This document shows positions 37,568-46,793 of a DNA stretch of 64,000 nucleotides, one piece after another. The position numbers were made by a program, and so were the translations under genes. Position 1 is the first letter of the stretch. Every line of letters starts with the position of its first letter. Below the pieces are notes generated by a model. That model had not been told where the DNA came from. It saw nothing but the letters and a program-made list of their open reading frames with translations, and searched no databases. Origin of the DNA: Pseudomonas iridis (GTDB lineage Bacteria > Pseudomonadota > Gammaproteobacteria > Pseudomonadales > Pseudomonadaceae); the NCBI RefSeq assembly GCF_017980685.1, contig NZ_JACXXO010000002.1:372001-436000 (forward strand), in the 5' to 3' direction.

Positions 37568-38010
37568 ACAAGTTGCGCGATCGTTATCGAGTCGACCTCG
37601 TGGGGCTACAGGCTGCCTGCGAGGCCAACTACGCGCGCCTGATGCGACTGGTGCCGGACATGCGCAACGAGCCCGAGGCGCGGCGCATCGCCGTGACTCA
37701 GGGCGAGCAGATGCTCGGCGTACTGGCCCTCGAAGTGCTGCAAACCTGTCCATATACCACCACGTTGCAGGTGCGCCAGGAGCACAGCCTGCCGTGGCTG
37801 CCGGTGCCGCAACTGGAAGTTCAGGTCTATCACGACGCGCGTATGGCTGAAGTGATCAGCGCCGAACATGCACGACGCTTTCGCGGCATCTATCCTTACC
37901 CGAACGCCGCGATGCATCAGCCCGATGAAAAAGCTCAGCTCAATCTGTTCCTGGGGGAATGGCTGAGTCATTGTCTGGCGCTGGGGCACGAGTACGAAGT
38001 CGTACGCTAG
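37558..38010 (+). CDS. yqiB: DUF1249 family protein (YqiB)
   Basis: A 150-residue conserved protein of unknown function, always between nudF and cpdA in gammaproteobacteria. Recognisable parts are ANYARLMRLVPDM near residue 23 and YHDARMAEVISAEHARRFRG. I start it at ATG 37558, which has a GGGGG ribosome site and overlaps the nudF stop region. No membrane segment or signal peptide is seen. Confidence 0.85.
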   Translation: MVVNKLRDRYRVDLVGLQAACEANYARLMRLVPDMRNEPEARRIAVTQGEQMLGVLALEVLQTCPYTTTLQVRQEHSLPWLPVPQLEVQVYHDARMAEVISAEHARRFRGIYPYPNAAMHQPDEKAQLNLFLGEWLSHCLALGHEYEVVR

Positions 38011-38108
38011 TTGTGAACTGCGTCCGGTTCCTCGGTTTCCTCTTTCAGTGATCCCCCAGCATAATTGCGGCACTTAACGATTCCGTGCTTTTGCCTTGGG
38101 AGAACGCC

Positions 38109-38924
38109 TTGCCGAGCGTATCCACATTGACCACCGCCGATCCGGCGTTGCTGGTGCAGTTGTCCGACAGCCATCTGTTCGCCGAAGCGGATGGCTCGCT
38201 GCTGGGCATGAACACCCGCCAGAGCCTGCAAAAGGTCATCGAGTTGGTCCTGGGGCAGCAGCCACGGATCGATCTGATGCTGGCCACCGGGGATATTTCT
38301 CAGGACGGCACGCTGGAGTCCTATCAGCAATTTCGTGAAATGACCGCGCAGATCGATGCGCCGGCGCGCTGGATTCCCGGCAACCACGACGAACCGATGA
38401 TCATGGCTGAGGCTGCCGTGCAAAGCGCGTTGCTCGAATCGGTGGTCGATCTCGGCAACTGGCGTGTGACGATGCTCGATTCGGCGGTACCGGGTTCGGT
38501 GCCGGGGTATTTGCAGGACGATCAGTTGCAGCTACTGGCCCGCTCGTTGAGCGAAGCGCCGGAGCGTCATCATCTGGTGTGTTTTCACCATCATCCGGTG
38601 TCGATCGGTTGTGCGTGGATGGAGCCGATTGGTTTGCGCAATCCAGAGGCGTTTTTCGAGGTGCTGGATCGTTTTCCGCAGGCGCGGGCGGTGCTGTGGG
38701 GGCATGTGCATCAGGAAATTGATCGCGAGCGTAATGGCGTGCGTTTGATGGCGTCACCTTCGACCTGCATTCAGTTCGAGCCGGGGAGTGAAGACTTCAA
38801 GGTCGGTGAGCAGGCACCGGGGTATCGCTGGTTGCGGTTGTTGCCGGATGGACGGCTGGAAACCGGGGTTGAGCGCGTGACTGGCTTCGACTTCACCGTC
38901 GACTACGGCTCCAACGGGTACTGA
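38109..38924 (+). CDS. cpdA: 3',5'-cyclic AMP phosphodiesterase
   Basis: CpdA lowers cAMP, and in P. aeruginosa it tunes the Vfr virulence regulon. The 271-residue metallophosphatase has all class motifs: LSDSHLF, ATGDISQDG, GNHDEP, FHHHP and GHVHQEID. The best start is TTG 38109, which follows a GGGAGA site and gives MPSVSTLTTADP; an in-frame start eight codons upstream lacks a ribosome site. A 288-bp gap with a repeat element follows. Confidence 0.92.
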   Translation: MPSVSTLTTADPALLVQLSDSHLFAEADGSLLGMNTRQSLQKVIELVLGQQPRIDLMLATGDISQDGTLESYQQFREMTAQIDAPARWIPGNHDEPMIMAEAAVQSALLESVVDLGNWRVTMLDSAVPGSVPGYLQDDQLQLLARSLSEAPERHHLVCFHHHPVSIGCAWMEPIGLRNPEAFFEVLDRFPQARAVLWGHVHQEIDRERNGVRLMASPSTCIQFEPGSEDFKVGEQAPGYRWLRLLPDGRLETGVERVTGFDFTVDYGSNGY

Positions 38925-38933
38925 GAGCGAATC

Positions 38934-39117
38934 AAAAGCCCCTCACCCCAGCCCTCTCCCCGAGGGAGAGGGAGCCGACCGCGGTGTCTGGCGCTTTGCG
39001 TCGACTTGAAAGACCCGGTTGATTATGGATTCGGTGAAGATCTTTCAAGTCGACGTATTTCGCCAATACCCCCAATCAGTCCCCTCTACCCCTGGGAGAG
39101 GGCTAGGGTGAGGGTCG
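38934..39117. repeat. MITE-like repeat, copy 1 (CCCCTCACCC ends)
   Basis: The element begins AAAGCCCCTCACCCCAGCCC and ends with the inverse GGGCTAGGGTGAGGG. Inside is a second inverted pair, GTCGACTTGAAAGA (about 39000) and TCTTTCAAGTCGAC (about 39040). It has no coding content. Related copies lie at 46508-46729 and 57144-57308. Confidence 0.85.
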
Positions 39118-39212
39118 CCCCTGCTGAATGACCAATTTCTCGAAACCACCCCCAATCCGCTCTTCTCTCCCTGTAAACTCCGCAAACCCAAACCGACACC
39201 CAGGGAGCTCAA

Positions 39213-39821
39213 ATGTCCGGTTCGATCCTCTATATCCACGGTTTCAACAGCGCTCCGGCCTCGAAAAAGGCCTGTCAGCTGGTGGCGGTGATGGGGCGGC
39301 TGGGTTTGAGCGAGCAATTGCGTGTCCCGGCCCTGCATCACCATCCACGTGAAGCCATCGGTCAGCTGGAACAGGCGATTGCCGAGCTAGGCCAGCCGTT
39401 GCTGGTGGGAAGCTCACTCGGCGGCTACTATGCGACTCACCTGGCCGAGCGCCATGGCCTGAAAGCCCTGCTGGTCAACCCGGCGGTCAGCCCGCACCGG
39501 ATGTTCGACGGCTATCTGGGCACGCAGAAAAACCTGTACACCGATGAAACCTGGGAATTGACCCACGACCACGTTGCGGCCCTGGCCGAACTGGAAGTGC
39601 CGGCGCCCCAGGATGCGCAGCGTTTTCAGGTCTGGTTGCAGACCGGCGATGAAACATTGGATTATCGCCTCGCCCAGCAGTATTACCGCGCCTGTGCCTT
39701 GCGCATCCAGGCCGGCGGCGACCACAGTTTCCAGGGTTTCGCCGGGCAATTGCCGGCGTTGCTGAGTTTTGCCGGCATTGGCGCCGATTTGTATCAGGCA
39801 ATCGATTTCACCGCACTGTGA
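39213..39821 (+). CDS. yqiA: YqiA/YcfP-type alpha/beta hydrolase
   Basis: A 202-residue serine esterase related to E. coli YqiA. The catalytic triad is recognisable: YIHGFNSAP (oxyanion loop), the nucleophile elbow VGSSLGGYYA, an Asp in LQTGDETLDY and His in GGDHSFQGF. The natural substrate is unknown; E. coli YqiA cleaves palmitoyl-CoA and short esters. An AGGGAGC site precedes ATG 39213. It is followed by parE after 41 bp. Confidence 0.88.
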   Translation: MSGSILYIHGFNSAPASKKACQLVAVMGRLGLSEQLRVPALHHHPREAIGQLEQAIAELGQPLLVGSSLGGYYATHLAERHGLKALLVNPAVSPHRMFDGYLGTQKNLYTDETWELTHDHVAALAELEVPAPQDAQRFQVWLQTGDETLDYRLAQQYYRACALRIQAGGDHSFQGFAGQLPALLSFAGIGADLYQAIDFTAL

Positions 39822-39862
39822 AGTCTTGCCCCTATTTCATGAATGACTGACGACGAGACCCT

Positions 39863-41767
39863 ATGGCCACTCCCAGCGCTAGCTCTTATAACGCCGACGC
39901 CATCGAAGTCCTCTCGGGCCTCGACCCGGTGCGTAAACGCCCCGGCATGTACACCGACACCAGTCGGCCGAACCACCTCGCCCAGGAAGTCATCGACAAC
40001 AGCGTCGACGAAGCCTTGGCCGGCCACGCCAAATCGGTGCAGGTCATCCTGCACGCCGACCACTCGCTGGAAGTCAGCGACGATGGCCGCGGCATGCCGG
40101 TCGACATCCACCCTGAAGAAGGTGTGTCGGGTGTTGAGCTGATCCTCACCAAGCTCCACGCGGGCGGCAAGTTTTCCAACAAGAACTACCAGTTCTCCGG
40201 CGGTCTGCACGGGGTGGGTATTTCCGTGGTCAACGCCTTGTCGACCGAAGTCCGGGTGCGCGTGAAGCGTGATGGCAACGAGTACCAGATGACGTTCGCC
40301 GATGGCTACAAGGCCACCGAACTTGAAGTCGTCGGCACCGTTGGCAAGCGCAACACCGGTACCAGCGTGTATTTCGCGCCGGACCCCAAGTATTTCGATT
40401 CACCGAAATTCTCCATCAGCCGCCTCAAGCACGTGCTCAAGGCCAAGGCCGTGTTGTGCCCGGGCCTGCTGGTCAGCTTTGAAGACAAAGGCACCGGCGA
40501 GAAAATCGAGTGGCATTACGAAGACGGCCTGCGCTCCTATCTGGTCGACGCTGTCAGTGAGTTCGAACGCCTGCCGGACGAACCGTTCTGCGGCGCTTTC
40601 GCCGGTAATAAAGAAGCGGTCGATTGGGCATTGCTGTGGCTGCCGGAAGGTGGCGACGCGGTGCAGGAAAGCTATGTCAACCTGATCCCGACGGCGCAGG
40701 GCGGTACCCACGTCAACGGCCTGCGTCAGGGCCTGCTCGATGCGATGCGCGAATTCTGCGAATTCCGCAGTCTGCTGCCGCGCGGGGTGAAGCTGGCGCC
40801 GGAAGACGTCTGGGAGCGCATTGCCTTCGTTCTGTCGATGAAGATGCAAGAGCCGCAATTCTCCGGCCAGACCAAAGAGCGTCTGTCGTCCCGTGAAGCG
40901 GCGGCGTTTGTTTCCGGTGTGGTCAAGGACGCGTTCAGCCTGTGGCTCAACGCCAACCCGGAAACCGGCCTGGCGCTGGCCGAACTGGCGATCAACAACG
41001 CCGGCCGTCGTCTGAAAGCGAGCAAGAAAGTCGAGCGCAAACGCGTCACCCAGGGGCCGGCACTGCCGGGCAAACTGGCCGACTGCGCCGGGCAGGACCC
41101 GATGCGTTCCGAACTGTTTCTGGTCGAAGGTGATTCCGCCGGCGGTTCCGCCAAGCAAGCGCGGGACAAGGAATTTCAGGCGATTCTGCCGTTGCGCGGC
41201 AAGATCCTCAACACCTGGGAAGTCGACGGCAGCGAAGTGCTCGCCAGTCAGGAAGTGCACAACATCGCCGTGGCCATCGGTGTCGATCCAGGCTCGGCCG
41301 ACATCGCCCAGCTGCGCTACGGCAAGATCTGCATCCTCGCCGACGCCGACTCCGACGGTCTGCACATCGCAACCTTGCTCTGCGCGTTGTTCGTCCAGCA
41401 TTTCCGCCCGCTGGTGGACGCCGGTCACGTCTACGTCGCGATGCCGCCGCTGTACCGCATCGACCTGGGCAAAGAGATCTACTACGCCCTCGACGAGGCT
41501 GAGCGTGACGGCATTCTCGACCGTCTGGTCGCCGAGAAAAAACGCGGCAAGCCACAGGTCACCCGATTCAAAGGTCTGGGTGAAATGAACCCGCCGCAAC
41601 TGCGTGAAACCACCATGGACCCGAACACTCGGCGTCTGGTGCAGTTGACCCTGGAAGACTTCGACGCGACCTCGGAAATGATGGACATGCTACTGGCGAA
41701 AAAACGCGCCGGTGATCGCAAATCCTGGCTGGAATCCAAAGGCAACCTGGCTGAGGTTCTTGGTTGA
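39863..41767 (+). CDS. parE: DNA topoisomerase IV subunit B
   Basis: ParE is the ATPase subunit of topoisomerase IV, which unlinks daughter chromosomes. The 634-residue protein has the GHKL ATP site (EVIDNSVDEALAG, DDGRGMPVD, GGLHGVGISVVNALS), the transducer region, and the TOPRIM motifs EGDSAGGSAKQ and DADSDGLHI. It pairs with parC 1.5 kb downstream; two small envelope-protein genes sit between them, as in P. aeruginosa (PA4967-PA4964). Confidence 0.97.
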   Translation: MATPSASSYNADAIEVLSGLDPVRKRPGMYTDTSRPNHLAQEVIDNSVDEALAGHAKSVQVILHADHSLEVSDDGRGMPVDIHPEEGVSGVELILTKLHAGGKFSNKNYQFSGGLHGVGISVVNALSTEVRVRVKRDGNEYQMTFADGYKATELEVVGTVGKRNTGTSVYFAPDPKYFDSPKFSISRLKHVLKAKAVLCPGLLVSFEDKGTGEKIEWHYEDGLRSYLVDAVSEFERLPDEPFCGAFAGNKEAVDWALLWLPEGGDAVQESYVNLIPTAQGGTHVNGLRQGLLDAMREFCEFRSLLPRGVKLAPEDVWERIAFVLSMKMQEPQFSGQTKERLSSREAAAFVSGVVKDAFSLWLNANPETGLALAELAINNAGRRLKASKKVERKRVTQGPALPGKLADCAGQDPMRSELFLVEGDSAGGSAKQARDKEFQAILPLRGKILNTWEVDGSEVLASQEVHNIAVAIGVDPGSADIAQLRYGKICILADADSDGLHIATLLCALFVQHFRPLVDAGHVYVAMPPLYRIDLGKEIYYALDEAERDGILDRLVAEKKRGKPQVTRFKGLGEMNPPQLRETTMDPNTRRLVQLTLEDFDATSEMMDMLLAKKRAGDRKSWLESKGNLAEVLG

Positions 41768-42756
41768 TGCGGGTTGGCTTTGCCCTGGCGTGTGCGTTAC
41801 TCCTGACCTCTGTTTCGGCGCTTGCCGAGCCGGTGCCGGAGTTGCGCGTGCTGTCCGAGCATCCGGTAGACGGCATGCGCGGCGGCAACCTGTCGGGGCT
41901 GGCGCAGTGTGGCAACGAGTTGTGGACGGTGTCCGATCGCGACGATGATCAGATCTATCGCCTCGATACGCGGCAAGCCACCTGGCAGGCCGAAACCGTG
42001 CACATCGACGTGCCTGAATTACCCGAGACCGGGCTGCCCTGGGGTTTGCGTTCGCGCAACTGGGCGGCGTCGTTCGTGCGCGGCGGCGATCTGGATTTCG
42101 AAGGCATCAGCTGCGACAGCGCCGGCAATCGCTACATCGTCAGCGAGGGGCATGCGGCGGTGTTGCAACTGCCTGTCAGCGGCCCGGCGAACTGGCTGAA
42201 GATCTCGCCGATTGTGGTTCGCGAAGCGCGAGCAAAGGGCATGTTGCAGAAATTCAACGCGATATTCGAAGGTCTGGCGATCAATCCGGCGGGGGATCAG
42301 ATGTGGTTGGCTGCCGAGCGCCAAAGCCGTGGCTTGCTGTTGATCAAGCGCCAGCAGACGGTGTGGGACTGCGACGGTCGCTGTGTGCTGCTGAGCGAAG
42401 GCGGCAAGGAAATGCAGCCGGCGCAGTTTCCCAAAGCCAAAGCGGTCGACCGGGATTTTTCCGACCTGTCATTTTTCAACGGCAAGCTGTTCACCCTCGA
42501 GCGCAACGCCTTTGAGATTTGCCGTCGCGACCCGCTGACGGCCAAGGTCGAGCGCTGCTGGTCGTACGCCGCCGAACTGTTGCAGGAAAATCGCCGCTAT
42601 TCACAGGACTATGGGCTGGAAGAAGCGTTGATCGTCGATGCCGACGGTGCGTGGATTGGCGTCGACAATAATTTCGGCCCGCGTGCCGATGGCGAGAACC
42701 GCCCGATTGTCTGGCGCTTCGCAGCGCCGCAAGGTGGCTGGAGCGCCAAGCCATGA
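41767..42756 (+). CDS. Exported esterase/phytase-like protein
   Basis: A 329-residue secreted or periplasmic protein, PA4966 by position. The signal peptide MRVGFALACALLLTSVSALA is followed by a beta-propeller-like body of the phytase-like domain family (PF13449 type), with GNLSGLAQCGNELWTVSDRD and DLDFEGISCD. ATG 41767 overlaps the parE stop by one base. Its enzymatic role is unknown. The next gene overlaps by four bases. Confidence 0.78.
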   Translation: MRVGFALACALLLTSVSALAEPVPELRVLSEHPVDGMRGGNLSGLAQCGNELWTVSDRDDDQIYRLDTRQATWQAETVHIDVPELPETGLPWGLRSRNWAASFVRGGDLDFEGISCDSAGNRYIVSEGHAAVLQLPVSGPANWLKISPIVVREARAKGMLQKFNAIFEGLAINPAGDQMWLAAERQSRGLLLIKRQQTVWDCDGRCVLLSEGGKEMQPAQFPKAKAVDRDFSDLSFFNGKLFTLERNAFEICRRDPLTAKVERCWSYAAELLQENRRYSQDYGLEEALIVDADGAWIGVDNNFGPRADGENRPIVWRFAAPQGGWSAKP

Positions 42757-43277
42757 GCCAGCAACCGCCGGGCAAGCGCGCCGGTCGGGTGCTGATGATT
42801 CTGGCCTGGTGCGCAGCGCTGTTTCTGGCCACGCGGTTTTTTGGCCAGTGGGAACAACGCCAGCAGAATCCGAACGTCGTCGTGAGTTCGGAGCAGGGCG
42901 CAGGATTTATCGAAGTGAAACTGGCGAGCAATGCCCAAGGGCATTTTGTCGCCAGCGGTCAGATCAACGGCGAACCGGTGGAGTTCATGCTCGACACCGG
43001 CGCGACCGATGTCGCGATCCCGGCGGATCTGGCCAGGCGTTTGAAGCTGGAAGAAGGTTTCGGTGTGACCCTGAGCACGGCCAATGGCCTGAGCCATGGC
43101 TATCGTACAAAAATCGCTCGCCTGCAACTGGGCGACATCGTGTTGCGGGATGTCCGCGCACTGGTGGCGCCGGGGTTGCATGGTGATCAGGTGCTGCTCG
43201 GCATGAGCGCCCTGAACAAACTTGAATTTACTCAGCGCGGTGGCACCATGCTGCTGCGCCAGACAACGAACCGATGA
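42753..43277 (+). CDS. Membrane-anchored retropepsin-like aspartic protease
   Basis: A 174-residue protein of the TIGR02281 clan AA family, PA4965 by position. Residues about 11-30 form a single membrane helix. The body is a single-lobe retropepsin-like domain with the catalytic motif [13 protein letters not shown] and the later [12 protein letters not shown]. It should dimerise in the periplasm to form an active site. The target is unknown. It precedes parC by seven bases. Confidence 0.83.
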   Translation: MSQQPPGKRAGRVLMILAWCAALFLATRFFGQWEQRQQNPNVVVSSEQGAGFIEVKLASNAQGHFVASGQINGEPVEFMLDTGATDVAIPADLARRLKLEEGFGVTLSTANGLSHGYRTKIARLQLGDIVLRDVRALVAPGLHGDQVLLGMSALNKLEFTQRGGTMLLRQTTNR

Positions 43278-43284
43278 GGCCTGC

Positions 43285-45549
43285 ATGAGCAATCCCCTTG
43301 ATCTTAGCCTGGACGGTGTTGAACGCCGCTCGCTGGCTGACTTCACCGAAAGTGCCTACCTCAACTACTCCATGTACGTGATCATGGACCGTGCCCTGCC
43401 GCATATCGGCGACGGCCTGAAACCGGTGCAGCGGCGGATCATCTACGCGATGAGCGAGTTGGGGCTGGACGCCGATTCCAAGCACAAGAAATCGGCGCGT
43501 ACCGTCGGCGACGTGCTCGGCAAGTTCCACCCGCACGGTGACTCGGCGTGCTACGAAGCGATGGTGCTGATGGCCCAGCCGTTCAGCTATCGCTACACGC
43601 TGGTCGACGGTCAGGGCAACTGGGGTGCGCCGGATGATCCCAAGTCCTTCGCGGCCATGCGTTACACCGAAGCACGTCTGTCGCGATATTCCGAAGTGCT
43701 GCTCAGCGAACTGGGCCAGGGCACCGCGGACTGGGGCCCGAACTTCGACGGCACCCTGCAGGAGCCGCTGGTGTTGCCGGCGCGCCTGCCAAACATTCTG
43801 CTCAACGGCACCACCGGTATCGCCGTGGGCATGGCCACCGACGTACCGCCGCACAACCTGCGCGAAGTCGCGACCGCGTGCGTGCGCTTGCTCGATGAGC
43901 CAAAAGCCACGGTCGAACAGCTCTGCGAACACATTCAGGGCCCGGATTATCCGACCGAAGCGGAAATCATCACGCCGCGCGCCGACCTGCTGAAAATGTA
44001 CGAAACCGGCAAGGGCTCGGTGCGCATGCGCGCCGTGTACCACGTCGAGGACGGCGACATCATCGTCACCGCGCTGCCGCATCAAGTCTCCGGGGCCAAA
44101 GTGCTGGAGCAGATCGCCGGGCTGATGCAGGCCAAACCGTCGAAAGCGCCGCAGATTGCTGACCTGCGTGACGAATCCGACCACGAAAACCCGTGCCGCA
44201 TCGTGATCATTCCGGTCAACAGCCGCGTCGATCACGACGCGCTGATGCAGCATCTGTTTGCCAGCACCGAGCTGGAGTCGACCTACCGGGTCAACGTCAA
44301 CATCATCGGTCTGGATGGCAAGCCGCAGCTGAAAAACCTGCGCGCATTGCTGGTCGAATGGCTGGAATTTCGCGTGCAGACCGTGCGTCGCCGCCTGCAA
44401 TTCCGCCTCGACAAGGTCGAGCGTCGTCTGCACCTGTTGGACGGTTTGTTGATTGCCTACCTCAACCTGGATGAAGTGATCCACATCATCCGTACCGAGG
44501 AACACCCGAAAGCCAAGCTGATCGAGCGTTTCGCCCTCAGCGAAATCCAGGCTGACTACATTCTCGACACGCGTCTGCGTCAATTGGCGCGACTGGAAGA
44601 GATGAAGCTGCGCGATGAGCAGGACGAACTGCTCAAGGAACAAGCCAAGCTGCAAGCCCTGCTGGGCAGCGAAGCCAAGCTGAAGAAACTGGTGCGCACC
44701 GAGCTGATCAAGGATGCAGAGACCTATGGCGACGACCGCCGCTCGCCAATCGTCGAGCGCGCCGAAGCCAAAGCGTTGACCGAACACGATCTGCTGCCAA
44801 ACGAGAAAGTCACCGTCGTGCTCTCGGAAAAAGGCTGGATCCGTTCTGCCAAGGGTCACGATATCGACGCCACCGGCCTGTCGTACAAGGCTGGCGACGG
44901 CTTCAAGATCTCGGCGGCGGGGCGTTCCAACCAGTCTGCCGTGGTGATTGACTCCACCGGCCGCAGCTATTCGGTCGCGGCACACACCTTGCCGTCGGCT
45001 CGCGGCCAGGGCGAGCCGTTGACCGGTCGTCTGACACCGCCACCGGGTGCGACGTTTGAATGCGTGCTGATGCCCGAAGACGATGCGCTGTACGTGATCG
45101 CCTCCGACGCCGGGTATGGTTTCGTGGTCAAAGGTGAAGACCTGCAAGCCAAGAACAAGGCCGGTAAAGCCCTGTTGAGCCTGCCGAACAACGCCAAGGT
45201 CATCGCGCCGCGTCCGGTGGCTGATCGTGAGAACAACTGGCTGGCCTCGGTCACGACCGAGGGTCGCCTGCTGATCTTCAAAATCAGCGATCTGCCACAA
45301 TTAGGTAAGGGCAAAGGCAACAAGATCATCGGTATTCCCGGTGAACGTGTCGCCAGTCGCGAAGAATATGTAACGGACATCGCCGTCATTCCGGAAGGCT
45401 CCACCTTGGTGTTGCAGGCCGGGAAACGCACGTTGTCGCTGAAGGCCGATGATCTCGAACACTACAAAGGTGAGCGTGGGCGTCGCGGTAACAAGCTTCC
45501 GCGTGGCTTCCAGCGAGTGGATGCGCTGCTCGTCGAAAACCTCAATTAG
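43285..45549 (+). CDS. parC: DNA topoisomerase IV subunit A
   Basis: ParC carries the DNA cleavage site of topoisomerase IV. The 754-residue protein has the catalytic Tyr in [10 protein letters not shown], and the quinolone-resistance region [11 protein letters not shown] keeps Ser87 and Glu91, the susceptible-type residues. The C-terminal beta-pinwheel domain follows about residue 500. ATG 43285 is used; an in-frame start 21 codons upstream lies in the protease gene. It ends a unit with parE and the two envelope genes. Confidence 0.97.
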   Translation: MSNPLDLSLDGVERRSLADFTESAYLNYSMYVIMDRALPHIGDGLKPVQRRIIYAMSELGLDADSKHKKSARTVGDVLGKFHPHGDSACYEAMVLMAQPFSYRYTLVDGQGNWGAPDDPKSFAAMRYTEARLSRYSEVLLSELGQGTADWGPNFDGTLQEPLVLPARLPNILLNGTTGIAVGMATDVPPHNLREVATACVRLLDEPKATVEQLCEHIQGPDYPTEAEIITPRADLLKMYETGKGSVRMRAVYHVEDGDIIVTALPHQVSGAKVLEQIAGLMQAKPSKAPQIADLRDESDHENPCRIVIIPVNSRVDHDALMQHLFASTELESTYRVNVNIIGLDGKPQLKNLRALLVEWLEFRVQTVRRRLQFRLDKVERRLHLLDGLLIAYLNLDEVIHIIRTEEHPKAKLIERFALSEIQADYILDTRLRQLARLEEMKLRDEQDELLKEQAKLQALLGSEAKLKKLVRTELIKDAETYGDDRRSPIVERAEAKALTEHDLLPNEKVTVVLSEKGWIRSAKGHDIDATGLSYKAGDGFKISAAGRSNQSAVVIDSTGRSYSVAAHTLPSARGQGEPLTGRLTPPPGATFECVLMPEDDALYVIASDAGYGFVVKGEDLQAKNKAGKALLSLPNNAKVIAPRPVADRENNWLASVTTEGRLLIFKISDLPQLGKGKGNKIIGIPGERVASREEYVTDIAVIPEGSTLVLQAGKRTLSLKADDLEHYKGERGRRGNKLPRGFQRVDALLVENLN

Positions 45550-45564
45550 GCGTCCTAGAGAGCT

Positions 45565-45590
45565 CGATCTACGATTTAACGCGTAGATCG
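45565..45590 (+). terminator. Hairpin downstream of parC
   Basis: CGATCTACG (45565-45573) and CGTAGATCG (45582-45590) form a 9-bp perfect stem with an 8-base loop, 16 bp after the parC stop. There is no T-run, so it may be rho-dependent or only stabilising. Confidence 0.45.
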
Positions 45591-45725
45591 ACGCTTTGGC
45601 GCTGGAGTCGGAACGCATATTCACGGATGATATGGCCTTTCAAGCGCCGGCGTGGCCGAGCGTTCTTCATATTTATTGAGTATTTTCACTGTGGTCAGCT
45701 TTGTGGCGGCCACCTGGACGGGATG

Positions 45726-46439
45726 ATGACTGCGCTGCGCCTTCCAATTATTTTGTTACTCGCCGGCGTTCTTGGCCTGGCGGGTTGCAGCGTTCACCAG
45801 CCGGTGTCGCTCTATCAACTGGACAGCGGAAGTCCGGTTCAGCCTGCGCAAAGCTCGGGCATGGCGGTTTTGTTGGGCCCGGTAGTCGTAGCTGATTACC
45901 TGCAACGTGAAACCCTGCTGCAACGTCAACCGGATGGCAGTCTGCAAGCAGCGACCGACGGTCGTTGGGCTGGCAGCCTTTCGTCGGATATTGATCAGTT
46001 GCTGATGCGTCAGGTTGCCGGTCATCTGGACAGCCAGCGTGTCGTGCTGGCACCGGCCACTGGCGGGTTCACCCCGGACGTGCAGGTGTTGCTGACCATC
46101 ACGCGTCTGGACTCCGGTGCGAAACAACCGGCGATTCTCGATGCGCAATGGCGCTTGATCGACCGTCGCGGCAAGGTGCGCGATAACCGCATCGTTCATC
46201 TGCAAGAGTTGCATGCGGGCAGCACGGCGTCGCAGGTAAAGGCGCAAGGCATTCTGTTGCAACGTCTGGCCGAGCAACTGTCGGTAGCGCTCAAGCCATT
46301 GGCCAATCAGCCTCCTGTGGCAGACGTACCGCGTAAAGCGGCGCAGAAACCGGCAGCGCGGGCGGACGAAGCCGAGAAGCAGCCGAAGATCCCGATGGCA
46401 TCGCCGATTCGTACAGACATGGAAGTGTTTCGCTTCTAA
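45726..46439 (+). CDS. PqiC-like ABC transport auxiliary lipoprotein
   Basis: A 237-residue outer-membrane lipoprotein of the PqiC/DUF330 family. The signal MTALRLPIILLLAGVLGLAG leads into a lipobox Cys. The body has the family blocks VSLYQLDSG, VLLGPVVVADYLQRETLL and VLLTITRLDSG. Relatives serve MCE-type lipid transporters of the envelope, yet no pqiA/pqiB or mla genes lie next to it. The C-terminal 60 residues are Lys/Ala/Pro-rich and low in complexity. ATG 45723 or 45726 are equally possible. Confidence 0.72.
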   Translation: MTALRLPIILLLAGVLGLAGCSVHQPVSLYQLDSGSPVQPAQSSGMAVLLGPVVVADYLQRETLLQRQPDGSLQAATDGRWAGSLSSDIDQLLMRQVAGHLDSQRVVLAPATGGFTPDVQVLLTITRLDSGAKQPAILDAQWRLIDRRGKVRDNRIVHLQELHAGSTASQVKAQGILLQRLAEQLSVALKPLANQPPVADVPRKAAQKPAARADEAEKQPKIPMASPIRTDMEVFRF

Positions 46440-46456
46440 GGCTGGATCGAGTCAAG

Positions 46457-46486
46457 ACAAAGCCCGCCCTTGTGCGGGCTTTGTTG
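46457..46486 (+). terminator. Rho-independent terminator after the PqiC-like gene
   Basis: ACAAAGCCCGC (46457-46467) pairs with GCGGGCTTTGT (46474-46484) as an 11-bp perfect stem with a 6-base loop, followed by a short T-containing tail. Confidence 0.85.
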
Positions 46487-46507
46487 TGTCTGGGGTTCTG
46501 TAGAAGA

Positions 46508-46729
46508 TCAAAAGCCCCTCACCCTAACCCTCTCCCGGAGGGAGAGGGGACTGACCGAGGTGTCTTTCGCCATGCGTCGACCTGAAAGACCCCGCCGATT
46601 ATTGATCTGACAAGCGAAGTCAGGGTCGATAGTGGATTCGGTGCGGTACGTTCAGGTCGGTGGTTATGTCGAGCATCCCCCAATCAGTCCCCTCTCCCTC
46701 TGGGAGAGGGTTAGGGTGAGGGGCTTTTA
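46508..46729. repeat. MITE-like repeat, copy 2
   Basis: Begins TCAAAAGCCCCTCACCCTAA and ends with the inverse TTAGGGTGAGGGGCTTTT. At about 222 bp it is the longest of the three copies. Shared inner blocks with copy 1 are GTCGACCTGAAAGACC, TGGATTCGGTG and CCCCCAATCAGTCCCCTC. It lies between two terminators and contains no gene. Confidence 0.87.
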
Positions 46730-46739
46730 TAGGGCAACA

Positions 46740-46775
46740 AAAAGCCCGCAGACAATCACTCGTCTACGGGCTTTT
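46740..46775 (-). terminator. Terminator of the YtjB-like gene
   Basis: AAAAGCCCGCAGAC (46740-46753) and GTCTACGGGCTTTT (46762-46775) pair with one mismatch. The A/T ends make it work for the minus-strand gene that stops 18 bp away, and possibly in both directions. Confidence 0.8.
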
Positions 46776-46793
46776 GCGTATCAGGGCCAGGGC

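Noticed and set aside
43228..45300. A 690-codon minus-strand frame opposite parC
   Set aside because: ParC motifs are all on the plus strand. The antisense frame is a composition artefact.
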